Shown: one piece after another, positions 16,254 to 24,958 of the stretch
Layout of the letters: each line of letters opens with the position of its first letter
Position numbering within the stretch: position 1 is the first letter of the stretch
From: M3007 sp041392625
Lineage (GTDB): Bacteria > Bacteroidota > Bacteroidia > Chitinophagales > Saprospiraceae
Direction: 5' to 3'
DNA length: 64,000 nucleotides
Assembly: GCA_041392625.1 (NCBI GenBank)
Contig: JAWKLR010000006.1
Span: 62,001-126,000, forward strand
Notes under the pieces: generated by a model
The model's input: only the letters and a program-made list of their open reading frames with translations
Database searches by the model: none
What the model was told of the DNA's origin: nothing
Made by a program: the position numbers and the translations under genes

Positions 16254-18464
16254 ATGAGTGCAGCGACCGCAGAGAAAGATTTGCTTTTAGATAGTCTTCA
16301 ACGCTTTTTCGGCTTTGACCACTTTAAAGATAATCAACGAACCATCATTGAGAGTTTGTTGAAAGGGGAGGACACGTTTGTAATCATGCCCACCGGAGGT
16401 GGAAAAAGCCTGTGTTACCAATTGCCGGCACTTATGCTGGATGGGACGGCGATTATTATCAGTCCTTTGATCGCCCTGATGAAAAATCAGGTAGACAGCA
16501 TTCGCAACTATGCTTCCCAGGATGATATTGCCCACTTTTTAAATTCCTCGCTTACCAAAGCGCAGATGAAAAAAGTGAAACAGGATATTACCGATGGCAA
16601 AACTAAATTGCTGTACGTTGCACCTGAAACACTGACTAAAGAGGAGAATATTGAATTCTTCGGAAATACGAATATTTCTTTTGTTGCTGTGGATGAAGCC
16701 CACTGTATCTCAGAGTGGGGACACGATTTCCGGCCGGAATACCGACGCATCCGCTTGATGCTGGATTCCATCGCCCGGGAAGTACCCATTATTGCACTCA
16801 CAGCCACCGCTACTCCAAAGGTGCGCCAGGATATCCTGAAGAACCTCAACATGTCGGATGAATGCACCTTTATTTCATCCTTCAACCGGGAAAATCTTTT
16901 TTATGAGATCCGCCCGAAGATCAAGAAAGACCAGACGATCAAGCAGATCATTCAGGTGATCAAGGAGGAGTTTAGAAATGAGTCGGGCATCATTTATGTC
17001 CAAAACAGAAAAACGGCAGAAGACCTCGCAGAAATGTTGTCGGTCAACGACATTCGATCTGCGCCCTACCATGCCGGTCTGGATCCCAAAACCCGCTCTG
17101 CTACCCAGGATAATTTCCTGATGGAAAAAATCGATGTCATCTGTGCCACCATCGCGTTTGGTATGGGTATCGACAAGCCGGATGTACGCTTCGTCATCCA
17201 CTACGATATGCCCAAGAGCATTGAAAATTATTACCAGGAAACCGGCCGAGCCGGTCGCGACGGGCTGGCCGGAAAGTGCATTGCTTTTTACAACTATAAA
17301 GATATTCTGCGCCTGGAAAAGTTTCTACGGGATAAACCCGTAGCAGAACGTGAAATGGGCGCACAGCTCATGCAGGAGGTTGTTGCCTATGCGGAAACTG
17401 CTTCTTGCCGCCGCCGCTTCCTGCTCCACTATTTTGGTGAAGAATTTGAGGTTGATCGCTGTGGAAAAATGTGCGACAACTGCAAGTCGCCCAAGGAAAA
17501 GGTAGAGGTGCAAACTGAAATGACCCAGGTGATTCAGTCTATTCTCGACCTGAATCAAAACTACCTGATGAAAACCATCGTGGATTTCATTACCGGTAAT
17601 GCCACCAAGGAAATGAAAGATTTCCGGTTTACCGAGAAAACACTGTTTGGGGTAGGGAAGGAGCAAAATGAAAATTTCTGGAACTCCGTCCTGCGCCACG
17701 CCATGGTGCACAACCTGATTTATAAGGAAATCGAGCAATTTGGTTTGCTCAAGGTCACCGATGCCGGACACCGATTCCTGAAAGATCCATTCCCCATCCA
17801 CATTACCGTCAACAACAACTTCGAAGGCGGAGATTACGACCTGGAAGAAGAAAAAGGCGGGACAGCTGTCCTGGATGAAGTGTTGATTGGTATGCTCAAG
17901 GACCTGCGCCGCAAAATCGCCCAAAAGAACAACCTGCCACCCTATGTGGTGTTCCAGGATCCAAGCCTGGCAGAAATGGCAACCCACTATCCGATTTCCA
18001 TTGAGGACATGACAAAGATTAGTGGGGTTTCTCTTGGTAAGGCACAGCGGTATGCCCAGCCTTTTGTCGAACTCATCCAGCGGTATGTTGAAGAAAATGA
18101 GATCGAACGGCCAATGGACCTCACGATCAAAACGGTAGCCAATAAGTCCAAACTCAAAGTGGCTATGATTACCTCCATCGACCGGAAAATTCCGCTGGAG
18201 GATATTGCCAAATCCAACAACCTGACCTTTGAGGAACTAATGGATGAATTATACGGCATTGTGCAGTCGGGCACCAAATTGCAACTGGATTATTTCCTGA
18301 ATAAAGCGGTGGACGAATACGTCCGCGAAGACATTCTCGAATATTTCAAGGAGGCTACCACAGACGATCTCAATGTTGCGTATAATGAGTTGAAAGAAGA
18401 AGAGATCACCTTTGAAGAAATTCAGTTGATGCGTCTTAAATTCTTATCCGACAACGCAAACTAA
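16254..18464 (+). CDS. recQ: ATP-dependent DNA helicase RecQ
   Basis: 736 residues. The SF2 helicase core has Walker A GGGKSLCYQL, the DEAH box (VDEAHCISEWGHDFRPEYRR, including the RecQ-specific aromatic loop), motif III TATATPKV and motif VI ETGRAGRDG. The RecQ C-terminal zinc-binding Cys set (C-x-RRRF...DRCGKMCDNC) and winged helix follow, then an HRDC-like domain (~540-615) and a C-terminal extension. It unwinds 3'-5' in recombination and fork repair. The start at 16254 gives full length. A strong terminator follows the stop. Confidence 0.95.
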   Translation: MSAATAEKDLLLDSLQRFFGFDHFKDNQRTIIESLLKGEDTFVIMPTGGGKSLCYQLPALMLDGTAIIISPLIALMKNQVDSIRNYASQDDIAHFLNSSLTKAQMKKVKQDITDGKTKLLYVAPETLTKEENIEFFGNTNISFVAVDEAHCISEWGHDFRPEYRRIRLMLDSIAREVPIIALTATATPKVRQDILKNLNMSDECTFISSFNRENLFYEIRPKIKKDQTIKQIIQVIKEEFRNESGIIYVQNRKTAEDLAEMLSVNDIRSAPYHAGLDPKTRSATQDNFLMEKIDVICATIAFGMGIDKPDVRFVIHYDMPKSIENYYQETGRAGRDGLAGKCIAFYNYKDILRLEKFLRDKPVAEREMGAQLMQEVVAYAETASCRRRFLLHYFGEEFEVDRCGKMCDNCKSPKEKVEVQTEMTQVIQSILDLNQNYLMKTIVDFITGNATKEMKDFRFTEKTLFGVGKEQNENFWNSVLRHAMVHNLIYKEIEQFGLLKVTDAGHRFLKDPFPIHITVNNNFEGGDYDLEEEKGGTAVLDEVLIGMLKDLRRKIAQKNNLPPYVVFQDPSLAEMATHYPISIEDMTKISGVSLGKAQRYAQPFVELIQRYVEENEIERPMDLTIKTVANKSKLKVAMITSIDRKIPLEDIAKSNNLTFEELMDELYGIVQSGTKLQLDYFLNKAVDEYVREDILEYFKEATTDDLNVAYNELKEEEITFEEIQLMRLKFLSDNAN

Positions 18465-18485
18465 GACTCACTCGCTCGATACGTA

Positions 18486-18530
18486 AAACGCGATTATTCG
18501 GAAGGTATCCGGATAATCGCGTTTCTGTTT
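18486..18530 (+). terminator. Rho-independent terminator of recQ
   Basis: A 16-bp stem with one mismatch pairs 18486-18501 with 18509-18524 (AAACGCGATTAT/ATAATCGCGTTT), followed by a T-rich stretch. Confidence 0.8.
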
Positions 18531-18544
18531 GTGGCAATTTAACA

Positions 18545-18803
18545 TGGGGCGCTAGCCCTATAATCTTCGTAGCACTGTGGATGTTATACCACGATTGAGG
18601 GGCGTAGCCCTGACATCTTAGCGCACAAATTTTTGGTATTACTTGTCAGGATTGAATGCCCTGTGATTGAGAGCAATAAGATGTCAGGGCTACGCCCCTC
18701 AATCGTGCTCTTTTGACTTTGCTACGAAGATATCAGGGCTACGCCCCTTATGAAGGTTTAGTGCCGATTGCAGCACAAACACAAATTCCCAGATAGGCTC
18801 TTA
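18545..18803. repeat. Dispersed fold-back repeat, copy 2, with nested inverted arms
   Basis: Two nested inverted repeats. The inner arms 18592-18620 and 18677-18705 are perfect reverse complements over 29 bp, around a core GGGGCGTAGCCCTGACATCT. The outer arms 18545-18572 and 18721-18747 are imperfect partners (GGGGCGCTAGCCC...CTTCGTAGC). The tag TTCCCAGATAGGCTCTTA follows at 18786-18803. The same parts, lacking the right outer arm, occur at 3576-3780. It lies between the convergent ends of recQ and the next gene and codes for nothing obvious. Confidence 0.8.
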
Positions 18804-18877
18804 GTTTTTTGAGTTTATCAGGAATCAGGAAAGGTCAACCTTTGGTCTTGTTGTCAAGTAGTCTAAGCTAAGTTGAT

Positions 18878-19324
18878 CTACTTTTTCTCGAAAACCTCCA
18901 CATATTCAGAGGGTATGGCCATTCGGTACCATTTGCCGTCAATTTGGCGCCAGTAGGTTTTGTTGAGCACATACATGAGTTTGCCATCCGGCATATGCCA
19001 GTCGGATGAAATGAGCACCATCGCTTCTTTCTCAGGCTTTTCCACGATGAGTTCAATGGTATTTCGAACCGGATAGCTCTCGTTTTTTAGGTTCAGTGTA
19101 AGGTTGTTGAAATAGTCGAGCGCGAGGCTGTCGGCATTTTCCCTGGGGTCAATAAACGGTTTGACCCGGTTTAGAAACGCGTCTTTTTCAATTGTTTTCT
19201 CTGAAAGCAGGCTGGAAAATTCTTTTACAGTAGTTTTCAGGCTTTGTGCGTTCAACGCAAAACCGCATAGCAGAAAGAAAGCCAGGCTTCCAAATGTTTT
19301 AAGTAAACTTGTTAAGGCATTCAT
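18878..19324 (-). CDS. Exported protein of unknown function
   Basis: 148 residues from the ATG at 19324, chosen because it precedes a signal peptide (MNALTSLLKTFGSLAFFLLCGFALNAQ). The mature part begins with a helical segment (VKEFSSLLSEKTIEKDAFLNRVKPF) and ends in a beta-rich domain with WYRMAIPSEY. It is about the size of DUF-type periplasmic proteins, and no catalytic motif is visible. It lies 43 nt downstream of the amidase gene on the same strand and may be co-transcribed with it. The upstream in-frame extension to 19402 is not needed. Confidence 0.7.
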   Translation of the reverse strand: MNALTSLLKTFGSLAFFLLCGFALNAQSLKTTVKEFSSLLSEKTIEKDAFLNRVKPFIDPRENADSLALDYFNNLTLNLKNESYPVRNTIELIVEKPEKEAMVLISSDWHMPDGKLMYVLNKTYWRQIDGKWYRMAIPSEYVEVFEKK

Positions 19325-19367
19325 ATAAAAAGGATTGAGCCCGTTGAAAGGGTAGTAAAAATACGTG

Positions 19368-20933
19368 TTAGAAAGGGTTGCTTGCTTTGAATTCAGGAGC
19401 AACCCGGTGCCGGGTTCCCTGCTCGTAGGCGTAGGCCAGTTCGATCAGTACCCCTTCGCTCCACGCCCGTCCGAAAAAGGAAATTCCAACGGGCAGGCCA
19501 TCAATCAGGCCCATGGGGACCGAAATGCTGGGGTATCCTGCAATTGCTGCCGGTGAACTGGAGTATACGCCATAGTGGTCTCCGACGGCCCAATCTGTTT
19601 TCCATGCAGGGCCACCTGTTGGTGCCACCAGGGCGTCCAGTTGGTATTGATCCATAATCCGGTCAATTCCTTTGGCCTGGCTGTATTCTTTTATTTGCTT
19701 CAGGGCCTGGAGGTAGGCGGGCTCCTGAAGGTCACCTTTAGCCTGTGCCTGGCTCAGCAGGGCGTGATCGAAGTAGGCCATTTCTTCCGGATCGGCCTGT
19801 GTTTGCCGGATGAGGTCGGCCAGGTTTTTCACCGGTGCATTCGGACCAAGTCCGGCGAAGTACGCATTCAGCCCGTCTTTGAATTCATACAACATAACTT
19901 CAAAAGATGGGGGCTCAATGTTTATTTCTGAAAGTTGTTCAATTTCAATGATGGTGGCACCGGCTGCTTTGAGAAATGCGATGGCTTCTTCCATTTTTTG
20001 ATCCGCTTTAAAGTGGATGCCCATCGGCTGTTTATAGAGCCCGATGCGTTTGCCTTTTAGTCCGTTTGGGTTTAGAAAACGGGTGTAGTCTTTCGCGACC
20101 TTCCCCTGGCTTGCACTGGTTTTGCTGTCTTGTGGGTCTATTCCGGTGAGGGCATTCAGGCACAGTGCTGCGTCTTTTACGGTGCGTGCCATCGGACCGG
20201 GGGTGTCCTGCGTAAATGAAATAGGAATAATTCCGCTACGGCTGATCAAGCCGACGGTAGGTTTGATGCCTACAATTCCGTTGTTGTTTGCCGGACAGAC
20301 AATGGAGCCGTTGGTTTCGGTGCCAATGGAGAGTACACACAGGTTGGCTGCTACAGCCACACCAGAGCCTGAACTGGAGCCACACGGGCTGCGCGTCAGG
20401 TCGTATGGATTGAGGGTTTGTCCGCCCAGTCCGCTCCAGCCGCTGGATGCATAGGTGCTGTGAAAGTTTGCCCATTCACTCAAATTGGATTTTCCCAGAA
20501 TAACTGCCCCGGCTTCCCGCAACCTGGCTGCGACCCAACTATCCTGCAAGGGAAATGAATTGGCCATCGCTCGTGCTCCGGCGGTTGTTGGCATTTGGTC
20601 GTGGGTGTCAATGTTGTCTTTTAAAACAACCGGAATGCCATGCAGGGGGCCGCGCAGTTTTCCCTGTCGGCGCTCTTCATCCAGTTGTGTTGCAATGGCC
20701 AGTGCATCCGGGTTTAATGTCAGGATGGAGCGGAGGCTTGGTCCGTTTTGGTCGATGCGTTCTATCTCGGCGAGGTAGTGCTGGACGACTTCCTGGGTCG
20801 TAAACCGGCCTTCTGCGTATCCGGCTTGCAATTGGTCAATGGTTACTTCCTTTAAATTCATAGTTCCGGAGTGGTTTGATGTGCACTGGAAAAGGGCCAT
20901 CGAGAGGAATAGGAGTGCCTGAAGTTGTTTCAT
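19368..20933 (-). CDS. Amidase-signature lipoprotein
   Basis: 521 residues of the amidase signature family. The lipoprotein signal peptide has lipobox LFQC, so the enzyme is anchored at the membrane facing the periplasm or beyond. The Ser-cis-Ser-Lys triad is recognisable: Lys in VVLKDNIDT, a Gly/Ser-rich loop GSSSGSGVAVAANL, and the nucleophile Ser in TETNGSIVCPA. It hydrolyses an amide bond of unknown substrate. Because it is a single exported chain, it is not the GatA subunit of tRNA amidotransferase. A terminator for serC lies just upstream. Confidence 0.9.
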   Translation of the reverse strand: MKQLQALLFLSMALFQCTSNHSGTMNLKEVTIDQLQAGYAEGRFTTQEVVQHYLAEIERIDQNGPSLRSILTLNPDALAIATQLDEERRQGKLRGPLHGIPVVLKDNIDTHDQMPTTAGARAMANSFPLQDSWVAARLREAGAVILGKSNLSEWANFHSTYASSGWSGLGGQTLNPYDLTRSPCGSSSGSGVAVAANLCVLSIGTETNGSIVCPANNNGIVGIKPTVGLISRSGIIPISFTQDTPGPMARTVKDAALCLNALTGIDPQDSKTSASQGKVAKDYTRFLNPNGLKGKRIGLYKQPMGIHFKADQKMEEAIAFLKAAGATIIEIEQLSEINIEPPSFEVMLYEFKDGLNAYFAGLGPNAPVKNLADLIRQTQADPEEMAYFDHALLSQAQAKGDLQEPAYLQALKQIKEYSQAKGIDRIMDQYQLDALVAPTGGPAWKTDWAVGDHYGVYSSSPAAIAGYPSISVPMGLIDGLPVGISFFGRAWSEGVLIELAYAYEQGTRHRVAPEFKASNPF

Positions 20934-20946
20934 GCGTTTAAAATTT

Positions 20947-20992
20947 AAAAGCCTGTTTACGATCTTTGGCTGACCAATAAACAGGCTTTTTT
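20947..20992 (-). terminator. Terminator downstream of serC
   Basis: AAAAGCCTGTTT (20947-20958) pairs with AAACAGGCTTTT (20979-20990), a perfect 12-bp stem between the end of serC and the start of the amidase gene. Confidence 0.75.
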
Positions 20993-21018
20993 AAAAAAAA
21001 ATAGCTCCAAACAGGTTC

Positions 21019-22095
21019 TTAGCCTTTTTTACGAGCAAATTCCTGCATCAATTCCACAAGTACTTTTACCCCGGCACGCGGGAATGCATTGTAGATGGAA
21101 GCGCGGAACCCTCCAACAGAGCGGTGGCCTTTGAGTCCGACCAGTCCATTGGCTTTGCACTCGTTCAAGAATTCGTCTTGCAGGCTTTCGTATCCTTTTT
21201 CCATAACGAAGGCAACGTTCATCAGGGAGCGGTCAGGCTTTGCTGCTGGCCCGAAGAACAGTGGGTTGCTGTCAATTTCATTGTACAGGAGCCGGGCTTT
21301 TGAACGGTTTTTCCGATCCATAGCCTCAACACCTCCCTGACTTTTCAGCCAGCGCAGCGTAAGCAGGGAAACAAAAATAGGAAATACCGGAGGGGTATTG
21401 TAGAGTGAGTTCTTGTCGATAAATGTCTGGTAATTCAACATCGCTGGCAAGGTGCGGCGTACGGTGCCTAGCATATCTTCCCGGATGATGACGCAGGTTA
21501 CACCTGCAGGGCCGAGGTTTTTCTGTGCACCGGCGTAAATCATTCCGTATCGCTCTATGTCAATCGGGCGGCTCAGAAAATCGGAAGACATATCGCACAC
21601 GATGGGTACATCGGTTTGTGGGAGTTTTTTCAGTTGGGTCCCGTAAATGGTGTTGTTGCTGGTAAGGTGCAGGTACTTGGCGTTTGCCGGCACTTTATAG
21701 CGTTTTGGGATGTGGGTATAGTTGTCCTCTTTCGAAGAGGCCAGTACCTGGGTTTGACCAAAATTCTTTGCTTCTTTAATGGCTTTATTAGCCCATGCTC
21801 CGGTATCCACGTAGGCTGCGGTTTCATCTTCGTTCAGCAGGTTCATCGGAGCCATAAAGAATTGGGTGGATGCACCACCGGTCAACCAGAGGACTTTGTA
21901 GTTGTCGGGTAGTTGAATTAACTCTGCTACCAGGGGGTTGATTTCTTCCATGATGGCAGTGAACTCAGGCCCACGGTGTGAAAGTTCCAGGAGGCTGAGT
22001 CCCTTGCCTTGGTAGTTGGCGGCTGCTTTGGCGGCTTCTCTAAGTACGGGCGCAGGCAGGATGGCTGGTCCGGCGGAGAAATTGTACTTTTTCAT
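21019..22095 (-). CDS. serC: Phosphoserine aminotransferase
   Basis: 358 residues. Converts 3-phosphohydroxypyruvate and glutamate to phosphoserine and 2-oxoglutarate in serine synthesis, and can also act in vitamin B6 synthesis. It opens with NFSAGPAILP, the SerC signature, and has the PLP-lysine region YAGAQKNLGPAGVTCVI and the C-terminal GLKGHRSVGGFRASIYNAFP motif. Family length is about 360. CAAAGGTA at 22183-22190 reads as TACCTTTG on this strand and may be its -7 box, though no -33 is evident. No serA or serB is adjacent. Confidence 0.95.
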   Translation of the reverse strand: MKKYNFSAGPAILPAPVLREAAKAAANYQGKGLSLLELSHRGPEFTAIMEEINPLVAELIQLPDNYKVLWLTGGASTQFFMAPMNLLNEDETAAYVDTGAWANKAIKEAKNFGQTQVLASSKEDNYTHIPKRYKVPANAKYLHLTSNNTIYGTQLKKLPQTDVPIVCDMSSDFLSRPIDIERYGMIYAGAQKNLGPAGVTCVIIREDMLGTVRRTLPAMLNYQTFIDKNSLYNTPPVFPIFVSLLTLRWLKSQGGVEAMDRKNRSKARLLYNEIDSNPLFFGPAAKPDRSLMNVAFVMEKGYESLQDEFLNECKANGLVGLKGHRSVGGFRASIYNAFPRAGVKVLVELMQEFARKKG

Positions 22096-22655
22096 ATACT
22101 AATATTAAGTAGTTGCACAGGATATTTTGGTCAGAATGAAAGCAGGTGTGCGGCCTGCCTGAAATTCCATTTTTGAAGTACACAAAGGTACTTCGTATTG
22201 CAATGAATGTCGAGTGGCCCGGCCAAAAGTTTCAGATGGAATGCAATTTTAGGTAGTCTGTTGAATCCATTGGTTTGGCCTGTCTAAATCCGGTAGGGTA
22301 GTGGCGAACGTATATACAAGTGAAATGACTTTAAAATTACAAAGCCCGGGCAGCCGGAAGAGGTTGTTTTCGTTCATCTAATGACCTGATTGGCTGTCAA
22401 AAAAAGGTTCAACAAAAATAAGGGTGGTTTTTTCTGCGGATGGGCAAAATACCGGGCTGAATGGGGGATTTTAACCGATGAACCCGGTTTTTTGGGGATT
22501 CAAGGTGAAACAATTTTCATTTTTTATTGAAAGTAATAAAAACTAAAGAATAATTCTAAATAACATAATTAATTGATTTACAGTGTTTTGAGTAAAGTAT
22601 TGTTGTATGTACAATTAATTTTGTCTAAGATTAGCAAATATTTGTTGAAGTATAG
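22096..22655. other. Intergenic region between serC and the sigma factor gene
   Basis: About 560 bases between divergent genes. The serC-proximal part carries its possible -7 box at 22183-22190; the rest becomes AT-rich towards the sigma promoter. I see no gene, repeat or stable hairpin. Confidence 0.45.
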
Positions 22656-22687
22656 TTTGTAAAAGATTAAACAAACATATATCTTTG
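22656..22687 (+). promoter_or_regulatory. Bacteroidota-type promoter of the ECF sigma gene
   Basis: TTTG (22656-22659), a 20-nt spacer and TATCTTTG (22680-22687) match the consensus exactly, 30 nt before the start codon. Confidence 0.75.
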
Positions 22688-22704
22688 AACCATCTTAAAA
22701 AACA

Positions 22705-22712
22705 AAAGGAGG
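22705..22712 (+). promoter_or_regulatory. Strong Shine-Dalgarno of the ECF sigma gene
   Basis: AAAGGAGG sits 4 nt before the ATG at 22717. A full-strength site is unusual in this phylum and fixes the start codon. Confidence 0.7.
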
Positions 22713-22716
22713 AGAT

Positions 22717-23235
22717 ATGAATACCCTGGAGTTTAATAACAACCTAAATTCGCTGACCAGTCTGTTGCATTCTTTTGCATATAACCTGACGAAGAACTCG
22801 GAAGATGCGAAAGACTTATATCAAGAGACTACATTTCGTGCACTTTCAAATCGTGAGAAATTCCAGCCCGGAACGAACTTCAAGGCCTGGATGTTCACGA
22901 TCATGAAAAACATCTTTATCAACAATTACCGGAAGAAGGTAAAGGCCAATACCATCCTGGATACCACAGATAACCAGTACTATCTCAATTCAGGAAATCA
23001 CGCCGCGCCCAACTCTGCTGAAGGAGGAATTTTATTGAAAGAACTCAACAGCATGGTTGACTCTCTGGACGACAGCATCAAAGTGCCGTTCCTTATGCAC
23101 TTCGAAGGCTTCAAATACCAGGAGATTGCCGATGAATTGGATCTGCCTTTGGGTACGGTTAAAAGCCGGATCTTCTTTGCCCGCAAAGAGTTGAAGGAAA
23201 AAGTAATGGCTAACTACGGTTTTCAGCCAAACTAA
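22717..23235 (+). CDS. ECF-type RNA polymerase sigma factor
   Basis: 172 residues. Region 2 covers about 15-85 (AYNLTKNSEDAKDLYQETTFRAL, then FKAWMFTIMKNIFINNYRK, the -10 melting region), and region 4 about 110-165 (PFLMHFEGFKYQEIADELDLPLGTVKSRIFFARKEL, a helix-turn-helix for the -35). No anti-sigma gene is adjacent; the next gene is on the other strand after a terminator. This lone form is widespread in Bacteroidota and is thought to be a general or stress sigma. The perfect promoter and strong ribosome site suggest high expression. Confidence 0.92.
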   Translation: MNTLEFNNNLNSLTSLLHSFAYNLTKNSEDAKDLYQETTFRALSNREKFQPGTNFKAWMFTIMKNIFINNYRKKVKANTILDTTDNQYYLNSGNHAAPNSAEGGILLKELNSMVDSLDDSIKVPFLMHFEGFKYQEIADELDLPLGTVKSRIFFARKELKEKVMANYGFQPN

Positions 23236-23293
23236 TTTAGCAGATATAAACAGGCCTCGTGCCTGATCTGACAAATAAACACAAATCAGACTT

Positions 23294-23335
23294 CCCGGAC
23301 TTTAGCACTTGCTGAAGTCCGGGTTTTTCTTTTTT
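23294..23335 (+). terminator. Terminator of the ECF sigma gene
   Basis: CCCGGACTT (23294-23302) pairs with AAGTCCGGG (23315-23323) and is followed by a run of T. Confidence 0.85.
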
Positions 23336-23366
23336 AGGTGGAATTACAAACAGACTCAAAAAAGCA

Positions 23367-24152
23367 CTACATACTCCGGGTACGCCCTCCGTCAACCGGC
23401 AGATTGATTCCACTGATGTAGCCTGCGGCAGGACTGGCCAAAAAAGCCGCAGCCGCAGCCACTTCTTCCGGGGCCGCAAATCGGCGGGCCGGTACCGAGT
23501 TTTTAAATTGTTCCTCAATTTCCTGCGTAGTCTTTCCCGATTTTTGCGCCCGGGTTTCAATAATGCTTACCAAACGATCGGTTGCAGTATATCCCGGCAG
23601 CACATTGTTTACCGTAACCCCTTTGGGGCCCACTTCATTGGCCCAGGTTTTAGCCCAGGATGCCACTGCCCAACGGGTTGTATTGGATACGCCGAGTCCG
23701 TCGATAGGCTCTTTCACCGAAGTGCTTATGATGTTTATTATGCGGCCATACCCAGCCTTTTCCATGCCGGGCAGACAAGCCTGTGCCAACTGCTGATTCA
23801 CCAAAAGGTGCATTTGCAGGGCGCTTTCAAATGCTTCGGGTGTCGCTTGGGTAATCGGACCACCCGGAGGACCTCCAGAATTATTAATCAGGATATGTAC
23901 ATCCTGGCTTTGCAACAATGCATTGACCTTTTCCATCAATGCAGCCCGGTCGGAATAATCCGCCGCGATATAGCCATGCTGCTGTCCCTCCGGAGTGGGC
24001 AATTCAGCGACCAATTCCTGCAATTTGGATTCCGTGCGTGCAATGGCAATTACGGTGGCTCCGAGTTGAGCCAATTCAATGGCCGTGGCGCGACCAATTC
24101 CTGCGCTTGCGCCACCGACCAAAGCCGTTTTATTTTTAAGCGATGTATTCAT
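23367..24152 (-). CDS. SDR-family oxidoreductase lacking the canonical catalytic tyrosine
   Basis: 261 residues with a Rossmann fold: GGASAGIGRA (cofactor loop), LINNSGGPPGG (NNSG structural motif), IISTSVKEPI (the catalytic Ser region) and a C-terminal GGRTRSM. In most SDRs a YxxxK follows; here the aligned stretch is LGVSNTTRWAVASWAK, with no Tyr. This matches the FabG-like subgroup that has lost the tyrosine (family knowledge), so the reaction is uncertain. CAAATGTA at 24178-24185 reads as TACATTTG on this strand and may be its -7 box. Confidence 0.88.
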   Translation of the reverse strand: MNTSLKNKTALVGGASAGIGRATAIELAQLGATVIAIARTESKLQELVAELPTPEGQQHGYIAADYSDRAALMEKVNALLQSQDVHILINNSGGPPGGPITQATPEAFESALQMHLLVNQQLAQACLPGMEKAGYGRIINIISTSVKEPIDGLGVSNTTRWAVASWAKTWANEVGPKGVTVNNVLPGYTATDRLVSIIETRAQKSGKTTQEIEEQFKNSVPARRFAAPEEVAAAAAFLASPAAGYISGINLPVDGGRTRSM

Positions 24153-24191
24153 AGAGCGTCTTTTCTTACGTATTCGGCAAATGTAATTATT

Positions 24192-24345
24192 TATCAGTTG
24201 TCAGTGGTCAGTAGTCAGTAGTCAGAATATTTGTCCTCCCCCTTGAAATAAAAACATCAACAAATCATCCAAGCCCGCCAGGGGCGCATCAACAATTCAA
24301 CAATTTCAATAAACAAATAAACAGAGCCTCGCAGAGGCGGACTAA
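24192..24345. repeat. Short direct repeats and GC-palindromic units
   Basis: A run of GTCAGTnGTCAGTAGTCAGT repeats (about 24198-24224) is followed by two short GC-rich units (AGCCCGCCAGGGGCGC and GAGCCTCGCAGAGGCGGA) separated by AT-rich spacers such as AATAAACAAATAAAC. Similar units occur at 60771-60874. No gene is present. Confidence 0.55.
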
Positions 24346-24364
24346 ACGAATAAACAACGACTGA

Positions 24365-24958
24365 TTACTGACTACTAATTCCATCAATTTCTGAAGAAAA
24401 ATCGATGTTGGGGTTTTCTGCTTGCAGGAGTTGGAGTTTGTTTAGGGTGTCCCGGATGAATTTTTGATGCTGTTCGGATTCCGGGTGGAATGGCCGGTGG
24501 TCAATGGCCTGTTTGATTTTTTCAATCTGAACGATCTTTGCTTTGGTTGAAGCGGAGAAATAGCTGTTTTGAAAAGCATCCCAAATGTAGTTGATGGCTT
24601 CCGGACTGGGGTGGGTCATGTCTTCTGTGAAAAAGCGGTAGTCGCGCAGATCATCCAGCAGGAGTTCGTAGGAAGGGAAATACTGGACCCAGTCAAACTG
24701 CTGTTCGAGTGCTTCGCAACTGAGCAGGAGGCTGGCTTTGCTCCGCTGATTTTCAATGAATCCATCGCGCAGATGCCGTACCGGACTCACCGTCAGCACC
24801 ACGCGCAATTCCGGGCGGAAGGCTTTTAACTTTTTCAAGATATCTTCCAGATTCGGATGATAAACTGGGTTGACAGGCGTTCGCGGGTAAAGGTATTGGC
24901 CGGTGCCTTGTGGCAATTGGCCACAAAAGCCTGATCCGATTGTTTTCGGAATGCCCAT
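24365..24958 (-). CDS. GSCFA-domain protein, C-terminal part (after frameshift)
   Basis: The authentic part begins near nt 24880 with residues like VYHPNLEDILKKLKAFRPELRVVLTVSPVRHLRDGF, the second half of a GSCFA domain, and runs to the stop at 24365. The first ~25 codons of this frame lie outside the real reading frame. Together with the upstream fragment it would make a protein of about 326 residues, the normal family length. The family resembles SGNH hydrolases (TVSPVRH and the downstream DMTHPS could give the catalytic His/Asp); its substrate is unknown. Confidence 0.78.
   Translation of the reverse strand: MGIPKTIGSGFCGQLPQGTGQYLYPRTPVNPVYHPNLEDILKKLKAFRPELRVVLTVSPVRHLRDGFIENQRSKASLLLSCEALEQQFDWVQYFPSYELLLDDLRDYRFFTEDMTHPSPEAINYIWDAFQNSYFSASTKAKIVQIEKIKQAIDHRPFHPESEQHQKFIRDTLNKLQLLQAENPNIDFSSEIDGISSQ

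Noticed and set aside
19368..20933. GatA subunit of Glu-tRNA(Gln) amidotransferase
   Set aside because: It has a lipoprotein signal peptide and no gatB/gatC nearby, so a stand-alone exported amidase fits better.
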